DNA from: Iodobacter sp025352645
Lineage (GTDB): Bacteria; Pseudomonadota; Gammaproteobacteria; Burkholderiales; Chitinibacteraceae
Length of the DNA: 64,000 bases
Assembly (NCBI RefSeq): GCF_033446605.1
Contig: NZ_JAWQUO010000014.1
Coordinates: 1 to 64,000 of the forward strand
Direction: 5' to 3'
In this document: one piece after another, positions 1 to 6,027 of the stretch
How positions within the stretch are numbered: the stretch's first letter is position 1
Layout of the letters: each line of letters opens with the position of its first letter
The notes under the pieces: model-generated
Database searches by the model: none
Seen by the model: only the letters and a program-made list of their open reading frames with translations
Told to the model about the DNA's origin: nothing
Made by a program: the position numbers and the translations under genes

Positions 1-118
1 ACAGCAGGTTGGAAATTAGCGCATGCTTGATGTGAAGAACATCGGAAAGCCGTGTGCGGGAAAATCGCATGCACGGTTTGATGAGGGAGGGTAGGTGAAA
101 ACCTGCTCTCTACTCTAC
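1..118 (+). mobile_element. 3' end of a group II intron (domains V and VI)
   Basis: Bases 46-79 form the characteristic domain V hairpin: an AGC-containing stem (AAGCCGTGTGCG), a short purine loop and the complementary CGCATGCACGGTTT arm. Domain VI follows, with arms gtaggt/acctgc around 91-106, and the segment closes with ctctactctac at 108-118, a usual 3' end for bacterial group II introns. The intron body and any reverse transcriptase lie upstream of the window, so only the tail is visible. The element downstream (119-195) is cut at its left end exactly where the intron stops. Confidence 0.75.
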
Positions 119-195
119 CACAATTAAATCCTACGATGCTTAATGCTCTTAGAGCCAAAGAAAGAGGATTTAACTTTACTCTGACCCCAGTTATT
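119..195. repeat. Dispersed element copy 1, left end lost at the intron
   Basis: This segment aligns along its length with 2533-2610 (shared blocks: caaagaaag, atttaactttRctctga, cagttat or tagttat). Copy 2 begins with taactggggtcat, the inverted counterpart of its right end. Copy 1 lacks that left end and has the group II intron 3' end there instead. The terminal inverted repeats suggest a small non-autonomous palindromic element. Bases 196-480 hold no other feature that I can support. Confidence 0.5.
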
Positions 196-480
196 CCGAA
201 ACCCTAGAGGCTATAATATTTTGAGCGCTCGCATAGTTAAATATAGTCACCAAAGCAAAGAACACGTAAATTTCAATCTTCATACTCAAAAATTCAATGA
301 AATATTTTTTGCTACACGAGTTAATTTTCACTTGCCACCCTAATTAATATAACCTCATTAATTACATAGGTTAACACCTTTGGAATCAAAAAATAAAGGC
401 TGCGGCCTAGCTTAGATAAAAATGAGCACCCGCATGATAAGATAAGACCATAAATATTATGCAATATAGTACTTACTCCA

Positions 481-1095
481 TTAATTCCAATTTGTCTCCA
501 TTGTAGAAAACAATAAATTTACTGATTTTATAAAATCAAGATCCATATTGTTTTTTGGGTTGTAATTTACAGAGTAACGAATATAAGGAGGATTTCCTGA
601 TAAAGAATAAAATGAAAATTCTTTATTACTCACGGAGTCAGAAATTTTTTTGTCAATGGAATAAAAAATTCCCTTATCATTTTTTTTGAACTCTACATTC
701 AGACCTTCGACGGGTACTCCATCATCAACTAGATCTGATGATGTTAGGCTGTTGTCATTTATTTTCTTTAAAATCAATTCAGGAATAGAGCTTTTAAGGT
801 CAATAAATGCTTCAGACTTTTTCCTATTATCAGTCCTATTTATTGGAATAACCCTATCACATGCAGCAAGGTTTGTTTTTATTCTAGCGGAGCTTAAATC
901 TGCCCCCTTGCCCCATGCAGGCATATTAACTCTTTGAAGGTTGTTTGAATTCCTTCTTATTGTATTTGAATCAATAGGGCTAACAACTGACAACCAAACA
1001 ATGTCGCAATAATTTATTTTTTTGACATCACTAGAAAGTGCTTCTTTTGCACTAAAAGCAAACATAAATAAAAAAATATAATATAATTTTTTCAT
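481..1095 (-). CDS. Secreted protein of unknown function
   Basis: A 204-residue protein that I do not recognise. I take the ATG at 1095 because it opens a clear Sec signal peptide (MKKLYYIFLFMFAFSAKEALSS, cleavage near residue 20). The open frame extends 33 codons upstream, but that part overlaps the preceding gene. The mature part is polar, with Cys near the start (YCDIVW) and a second in LAACDR, which could form a periplasmic disulfide. Its ATG lies four bases after the stop of the partial gene at 1100-1345, so the two are probably co-translated. A periplasmic protein directly after a toxin-like C-terminal fragment would fit an immunity protein, but nothing in the sequence proves that. Confidence 0.6.
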   Translation of the reverse strand: MKKLYYIFLFMFAFSAKEALSSDVKKINYCDIVWLSVVSPIDSNTIRRNSNNLQRVNMPAWGKGADLSSARIKTNLAACDRVIPINRTDNRKKSEAFIDLKSSIPELILKKINDNSLTSSDLVDDGVPVEGLNVEFKKNDKGIFYSIDKKISDSVSNKEFSFYSLSGNPPYIRYSVNYNPKNNMDLDFIKSVNLLFSTMETNWN

Positions 1096-1099
1096 AATT

Positions 1100-1345
1100 T
1101 CACACCAAAATAGGGTCAAAGTTTTCAGGAGGGACGACTTCATCATTAAGAGCGAAGTAAGCGCTTTCAAAACATGGTAACCTTTTTTCAGCAAATTCTA
1201 GCCCCTGACTATTGACGCGCTTAGTTACCTCAAGATAATTTTCGGGACTACTTCCTTTATCTGCCCAAGAGTTAACGCTGAGTTTCCCATTTGGAACAAT
1301 TACATTCTCAGACCTCCCATTTCTAACGTAAAAATTAAGCAGCTG
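1100..1345 (-). pseudogene. 5'-truncated gene behind an attC-like site
   Basis: The open frame runs from 1480 to 1100, but its first part reads through the attC-like site at 1346-1410 and AT-rich DNA beyond it, so only the last ~80 residues look like real protein (from NFYVRNGRSENVIVPNGK to PENFDPILV). No in-frame ATG, GTG or TTG with a ribosome binding site lies between the attC-like site and this conserved-looking part. The likeliest reading is a gene whose 5' end was lost at a cassette boundary. Family unknown. It ends four bases before the secreted protein gene. Confidence 0.4.
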
Positions 1346-1410
1346 GCCTACGCTGCAATTGAATAAAAAGCCGCACGTTCCGGCCAGTCTGCTTGAATGC
1401 CATGTTAGGC
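1346..1410 (-). other. attC-like recombination site 2
   Basis: Read on the minus strand this begins GCCTAAC, continues TGGCATTCAAGC and ends in a degenerate GTAGGCC, about 65 bases in all. GCCTAAC followed by a CATTCAAGC-like box is the usual form of an integron attC left arm. The right core lacks one T, so the site may be inactive. The interval to the next site (1411-1621) has no convincing gene; its longest minus-strand reading is an 18-codon ORF. Confidence 0.45.
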
Positions 1411-1621
1411 GTAGTACGGCTGCACAAAAAACAAAACCCCGTTTTTCGTAGCAAACCACAAAACTAAATAAGAAAGCCACTAAAACGGAGAAAACGAATT
1501 AAAAGCGTATTAATAAACCACGTAAACAGAAAGCTGCAAAACAGAATAAAAACATCAGCGCACCGCAACACAAACTGCCACTACAACGCGCCAACTAAAA
1601 AATAAAATAATTAGTAGCTGT

Positions 1622-1698
1622 GCCTAACGATTAAGCTAAGGGGCAGGCTTTAGCCTGTCCCAGCGAACGAAGTGAGCGATTTGAGCGCCTTGTTAGCG
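1622..1698 (-). other. attC-like recombination site 1
   Basis: On the minus strand it reads CGCTAAC AAGGCGCTCAAAT ... GTTAGGC over 77 bases, with an internal hairpin (gggcaggc/gcctgtcc, 1641-1660). Core sites at both ends, an L-box with the AAGGCGCTCAA form found in many gammaproteobacterial and betaproteobacterial cassettes, and a central stem are the attC hallmarks. The stop codon of the zinc-ribbon gene lies inside the CGCTAAC core, as is typical of cassette ORFs. Confidence 0.65.
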
Positions 1699-2079
1699 GC
1701 TCCACGGTCCCGTGATTTCCCGCCAATTCAACCCGTCACCAAAGGCATCGATGATAGCTGCTGTTGCTTCTTCGTGAGTTTTGCCTTTTCCATATGTGCC
1801 GCAATCCTGGCACTCGCAAAGGTAGTAATTGTTATTTATGTTGTATATTTTTAGCTCTTTTAAGCCACATTGCGGGCATTCTTCGGTGGCTAGATAGTGT
1901 TTTTCTTTTTCATTAAGCCAAGCATTTAGAAGAAGTTTATTTATTTCTTCACGTGCATCTGAGATTTTTTGCTCTTCCCGCTGGATTGTTTTTGCCAGTT
2001 CAGGATTGAATCTACCGTCTGCATAATTTGCAGGATTTTCTTCTGGGAAATCTTCGAAGTACTCAGACCATTCGCCCAT
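1693..2079 (-). CDS. Cassette-borne zinc-ribbon protein (Lar-like)
   Basis: A 128-residue protein. Residues 1-60 are acidic and helical. Residues 65-105 form a zinc ribbon with C68-x2-C71 and C90-x2-C93 (CPQCG and CQDCG), followed by a Gly-rich turn and an EEA helix. This order (CPxCG, CxxCG, G, EEA, W) matches the restriction-alleviation protein Lar and related phage zinc ribbons. The assignment is by motif only, and many zinc ribbons look alike. The gene lies between a GTTAGCGG core at about 2117-2124 and the attC-like site at 1622-1698, as a single-gene cassette would. Start: ATG at 2079 with GGAGATCC upstream. Confidence 0.7.
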   Translation of the reverse strand: MGEWSEYFEDFPEENPANYADGRFNPELAKTIQREEQKISDAREEINKLLLNAWLNEKEKHYLATEECPQCGLKELKIYNINNNYYLCECQDCGTYGKGKTHEEATAAIIDAFGDGLNWREITGPWSR

Positions 2080-2519
2080 GTTGGGATCTCCAATATTCGT
2101 GCTGTTTAGGTTTTGCCGCTAACAAGATGTAGACACCCGAAAACGGCAAAAAAACCACCACCTTGGGTGTATAAAAACGCTTCGCCCCTCTGGAATGCTT
2201 TACCGGGCGCAGCCTGAAGTGTCTTATATCAAGATGCTACACCTGACAAGGCGGATGTTTGCACCATGCAACTAATAAGCAAGTTTCGTGACAGGCTAAG
2301 CATAGTACAAAATAAAGGCTTTGCTTGTTCATCTGTCATGAAGGCTATATTTCAGCTATTTCGTTTGATTACTTCACCTGCGGGATTTTTGCGGGGTAGG
2401 GTGGTTATCAGTTGTGATTTGTGGTGATGCTCTTCAATGGGGCTTAATGCTAAGTGTTTGATTCTGTGGGCTAGATTTAAACCCCTCACGCATGGGGTGC
2501 AAGGCTGAATAACAGAGAT

Positions 2520-2610
2520 TAACTGGGGTCATAACAAAATTAAATTTTATTTTGCTTAGTTTTTTTAGGGCCAAAGAAAGCTAATTTAACTTTGCTCTGA
2601 TCCTAGTTAT
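2520..2610. repeat. Dispersed element copy 2 with inverted ends
   Basis: Begins taactggggtca and ends tgatcctagtta, imperfect inverted repeats, and is related throughout to 119-195. Nothing else supportable was found in 2124-2658, apart from a near-repeat of aacaagatgtagacacc (2121) at about 2229 (atcaagatgctacacc). Confidence 0.5.
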
Positions 2611-2658
2611 ATGTTTTTTATGTTTAAAGAAACAAAGGATTAGCCAAAATTTTTTTAT

Positions 2659-3420
2659 TTATTCAATTTCACGCCATACGTTTTTCCATTCATCGCCAAA
2701 TAGTCGTTTTGGAATAATATAGTTTAAATAAATGGTGTAAACCATCATGAATATTAATGGTGGTGATATTATAAAGCTAAGGGCCGCACAAAAATATCTA
2801 ACCATTAAATCAGGGTTGGGTGATAGTTTATAAACACCGCCAACCATTGCTAGACCTATTAAAATTAATACGGGTAAAGCAGTTGCGATTAATTCTATGA
2901 ATTTGAATGGGTACTTATTTATTGTGTCATCAATCGCGTTCATGGATTTTTTTTTGATAATTATTTTTGTACCATCGTTAAAGAAGCCAGATGTCGTTAG
3001 TTTAATGACTGCTGGACAATTTTCTATTATTTGTATTGATTTTTTTATACTTAGGTAAATGTATAGAATAACACCTAGTCCTAAAGGAATGGCCAACACT
3101 AAGGGCATGGGTGGAGCTATTAGCGATAGAAGTAGGAAATTAAATGGGAAAATAGAAGAAAATACAAAAATAAAAGTGAGTGATAATAAAAAGTAATTTA
3201 ATAGAGTGCTTTCAAAATTATTTCTATATATTTTAAATAAAACCCCTAGGCAGACGAAAAAAGAAATAACATAAAATACTGAACCTGTTATATAAATGTA
3301 ATAGCTTGTTTCGCGGTACATGCTTTCGCAGAATTTATATAAAAAAAAGATAAAAATAAAACAACCAGAAATTATCTTTTTATATAGTTCCGAGATGGGG
3401 AAATCGATTTCTTTACTCAT
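2659..3420 (-). CDS. Multi-pass membrane protein, putative T6SS immunity
   Basis: A 253-residue, strongly hydrophobic protein with about six predicted membrane segments (residues ~12-28, 38-58, 68-115 as two or three spans, 178-200, 210-232) and a polar cytoplasmic loop near 130-170. It starts six bases after the stop of a truncated effector-like gene and has the same relative place as the membrane protein behind the intact effector. Multi-pass proteins encoded directly behind membrane-active effectors commonly act as immunity proteins. It has no detectable sequence similarity to the other putative immunity protein, and specificity is inference. The gene is markedly A+T rich compared with vgrG, a sign of transfer. 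Confidence 0.5.
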   Translation of the reverse strand: MSKEIDFPISELYKKIISGCFIFIFFLYKFCESMYRETSYYIYITGSVFYVISFFVCLGVLFKIYRNNFESTLLNYFLLSLTFIFVFSSIFPFNFLLLSLIAPPMPLVLAIPLGLGVILYIYLSIKKSIQIIENCPAVIKLTTSGFFNDGTKIIIKKKSMNAIDDTINKYPFKFIELIATALPVLILIGLAMVGGVYKLSPNPDLMVRYFCAALSFIISPPLIFMMVYTIYLNYIIPKRLFGDEWKNVWREIE

Positions 3421-3426
3421 AAAAAT

Positions 3427-3891
3427 TTAACTTTTCCTTGATGTTGGGTAATTGCTTGCAGGGTGCAATGATGTATTAACACCATAGGGGCGGTATGTTG
3501 CTTTATAAGAGTTTGGTTCAACGCTTGTAATATATTCCCATGACTTTCTTAGAGCATCCGTTAATTTACTTGTAGCTGAATGCTCGGCATCAGCTTTGTT
3601 TAAATAAAATCCTATAGCTATAGAAATTCCCACAGCAATGCCAGCGACGATCAAGCCTATAGGAGTTAGCCCCGCCATCATTCCAATTGAAGCAAAAAAG
3701 CTTAATGCTAGGCTGCCTATTTCTCCAGCCACTACAGTTTTAACCAGACTCAGTCCAACATTGCCAGCTAAATCAAAAAAATCTTTCGTAGGTTTTCCAT
3801 GTGCATCTAGTTTGCTATAGTCGGTATACCACTCAGCAACACTAATACCTATAGAAAAAATAACCGCAATGCCTACCCCTATAGACTGACT
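3427..3891 (-). pseudogene. C-terminal remnant of a second membrane-active effector
   Basis: The frame is open from 3891 to 3427, but no ATG with a ribosome binding site opens it; a GTG at 3732 would cut into the conserved part. The ~154 residues match the end of the intact effector in layout: a hydrophobic stretch, then DFF-DLAGNVGLSLVK (intact: DFSEFLGRAGVSVLK), then two Gly/Ala-rich hydrophobic helices joined by a short turn. The tail of ~45 polar residues is different. I read it as an orphan effector tip left by recombination, kept with its own immunity gene. Bases 3892-4001 hold only a short palindrome (3960-3993, agggtgga/cccacctt). Confidence 0.6.
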
Positions 3892-4001
3892 TTATTTGGG
3901 GCTGAAATTAATTTAATAGATAATTGTTTAATTAACAAAAAAACTATAAAAAATCCGTGTAGGGTGGATTAGCCGCAGGCATAACCCACCTTGCAAGGCT
4001 T

Positions 4002-4655
4002 TCATTTTAATTTATTAATCCGGCCAGCCACCAGCCAGCAAGCGAATGAAAACTGATAGCAAATTAAAGAAATAAAACCAGCACCAAACAAAAGGCATAT
4101 ACCAGAAAAAGTAGGAAATGCTCTAATTGTGTTATAACCCACGAGAAGTAGAGCAAGGATCATCACAGAAAGAAATAATGGCAAATTATGCATAACAGAT
4201 AAATTGTCATCAATCAGCTCTTGCGCACTCTTTTCAGAGTATTTTTGTTTTATAACTACTAATAGTTCTTCCTTTATCCCCCTTGCTTTTAACCACGTTT
4301 TTATTAGCATAAACGCTAAAGTCAGCACTAAAAGCGTGATCACGACAACTTTTGTTATTTCGCTATTTATTAGGTAGATACCAGGAAGACCAACTCCAGA
4401 AGAAAGGCAGGAAGCTACTAGAACAACCATACCTCTAGTTGCAATCTTTGCTGAGGGGCTACTTGGAATGGCTTTGAAATTAAGAATTAAATTTGCCATT
4501 GCAACAACTAGAGTGATTGCAATTAAAAGAATAACTGGATTGAAAATCAAATCAACACCAACAGTATATTTTCTCAGCATCAGTACCGCGCCCAGTATAG
4601 ACAATACCGTGATAAATATGAATCCGTATAATGCGGTCCTTTGTAGTGTGTTCAT
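4002..4655 (-). CDS. Multi-pass membrane protein, putative T6SS immunity
   Basis: A 217-residue protein with about six membrane segments (residues ~6-26, 35-58, 70-92, 98-120, 155-178, 185-210). I choose the ATG at 4655 because it overlaps the stop of the effector gene as TAATG, a standard translational-coupling junction; an ATG four codons earlier lies inside the effector. The tight coupling and the membrane nature of both partners support an effector-immunity pair in the inner membrane. It resembles no enzyme or transporter that I know. Confidence 0.55.
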   Translation of the reverse strand: MNTLQRTALYGFIFITVLSILGAVLMLRKYTVGVDLIFNPVILLIAITLVVAMANLILNFKAIPSSPSAKIATRGMVVLVASCLSSGVGLPGIYLINSEITKVVVITLLVLTLAFMLIKTWLKARGIKEELLVVIKQKYSEKSAQELIDDNLSVMHNLPLFLSVMILALLLVGYNTIRAFPTFSGICLLFGAGFISLICYQFSFACWLVAGRINKLK

Positions 4656-6025
4656 TATCTTGCCCATGCTGCAGCAGACTCTTTCGCACCTGTTGAGTTA
4701 TCAATATAATCAACGATTTCAGCAGCAATGATATAGCCAACAATTACTAGCGCTACAACCATAATTACAGGTGCACCTAAAGTGGCGGCCCCCATAGATA
4801 TTATGGCAGCAAACGCACCACCAATTGCAGCCGTTGCTCCCGCTTTTAAAACAGATACCCCCGCACGGCCTAGAAACTCACTAAAGTCATGGCTACTTCC
4901 ATCTTTCAAAAAAACTTCATTCGCATCGCCGAATATATCAATCACTGTGCCAATAGCGCCAATTTTCATACCCCCGCCAAAATTAGCTTTAGTTATAATA
5001 TAAATACGTTTCATTGAACCTAACCCTCCCCTCCCTCGATACTGGTAACCACTACCAAGATGCTCAAATTTTGCATTTCCAATTGGAGCTTTAATCGTTG
5101 TCTTTGTTGCCGCAACGCCTGTAAAAGTAAGTAAACGCCCTTTTAATACATAGCGGTACATCCCTTTATTGGCTTTTTCAACATATAATTTCATGCCTAA
5201 TGTGTTAAAAATACGCCAATTTGACTGAGCATATCCTGCAGTTTCTTTAAATGCATTAGCGGTCATAACACTACCAGTTAATGCTGAATTCGCTTCATTT
5301 GCTAAATTGGCCACTACTACACCAAGTTGGCTATTATCTCTCGGTTCTTTGAGTAATTGAGCCGGGTCGCCACTAATTGATCCTGTTCGCTGAAGGTCAC
5401 TAAGAGCTGTAGGCTTTAAGTCACTTTCAGCAATTAGGCCGACAACAGCACGCTCCTCAAACTTAGGTTTCTGCTCTACATATTTTATATAATCAAACTG
5501 GCTAGGCTTGAGCTTTTGGTCCGCAAGGTACTTTTGATAGAAATCCTGATTTCCTGGTTGGACTGATTGGTCATAAAACGAATTTAAATCCCCCATTTTA
5601 CACTCAAGGGAGCTACGTGATTGTTGCCCAATGACGACCATCATAGGCTCAGGTTTAATTTTCGGATCACCATCATACTGTTTATCGTCCAACGCATTGG
5701 GTTGGTATTTTCCAATTGCCTTGCCATTTAGTTCCAGTATTAAATTTCCTTTAAACTCTCTTGAAACCCTAATATAAAAACGTTCACCATCATCAAATTG
5801 TGAAAATTGTTTTTTCTTTATTTCGACCAATTTTTTGCGCTTTTCATCATAAAAATTACTCTTTTCCGCACGCAGTGTGTAGCGATTCCCTTTCTTCAAA
5901 TTTATATCAAAAATTACATCCCGGTGTTTGCGTAAAATAATTCGATTATCGCAACCAGCCAACACACCTTTTGCATCCTCCCCCGGTAGGCAGATATAGA
6001 GTTTATTTTCAGGTAATTTGCTCAT
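4655..6025 (-). CDS. Putative membrane-active T6SS effector
   Basis: A 456-residue protein encoded two bases behind vgrG. Residues 1-110 look like a beta-rich domain (alternating charged and hydrophobic residues, FDINLKKGNRYTLRAE); 110-320 is a mixed linker region. The last ~110 residues are hydrophobic: a first segment near 348-362, then LGRAGVSVLKAG and a long Gly/Ala-rich hairpin at ~395-440 that could insert into a membrane. There is no signal peptide, as expected for a VgrG-delivered cargo. The shared C-terminal design with the remnant at 3427-3891 and the coupled membrane protein argue for a pore-forming or depolarising toxin. I cannot name an established family; function is inferred from position and hydrophobicity. 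Confidence 0.55.
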   Translation of the reverse strand: MSKLPENKLYICLPGEDAKGVLAGCDNRIILRKHRDVIFDINLKKGNRYTLRAEKSNFYDEKRKKLVEIKKKQFSQFDDGERFYIRVSREFKGNLILELNGKAIGKYQPNALDDKQYDGDPKIKPEPMMVVIGQQSRSSLECKMGDLNSFYDQSVQPGNQDFYQKYLADQKLKPSQFDYIKYVEQKPKFEERAVVGLIAESDLKPTALSDLQRTGSISGDPAQLLKEPRDNSQLGVVVANLANEANSALTGSVMTANAFKETAGYAQSNWRIFNTLGMKLYVEKANKGMYRYVLKGRLLTFTGVAATKTTIKAPIGNAKFEHLGSGYQYRGRGGLGSMKRIYIITKANFGGGMKIGAIGTVIDIFGDANEVFLKDGSSHDFSEFLGRAGVSVLKAGATAAIGGAFAAIISMGAATLGAPVIMVVALVIVGYIIAAEIVDYIDNSTGAKESAAAWAR

Positions 6026-6027
6026 AA

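Noticed and set aside
1672..1854. 60-codon plus-strand frame
   Set aside because: Antisense of the zinc-ribbon gene and its attC-like site.
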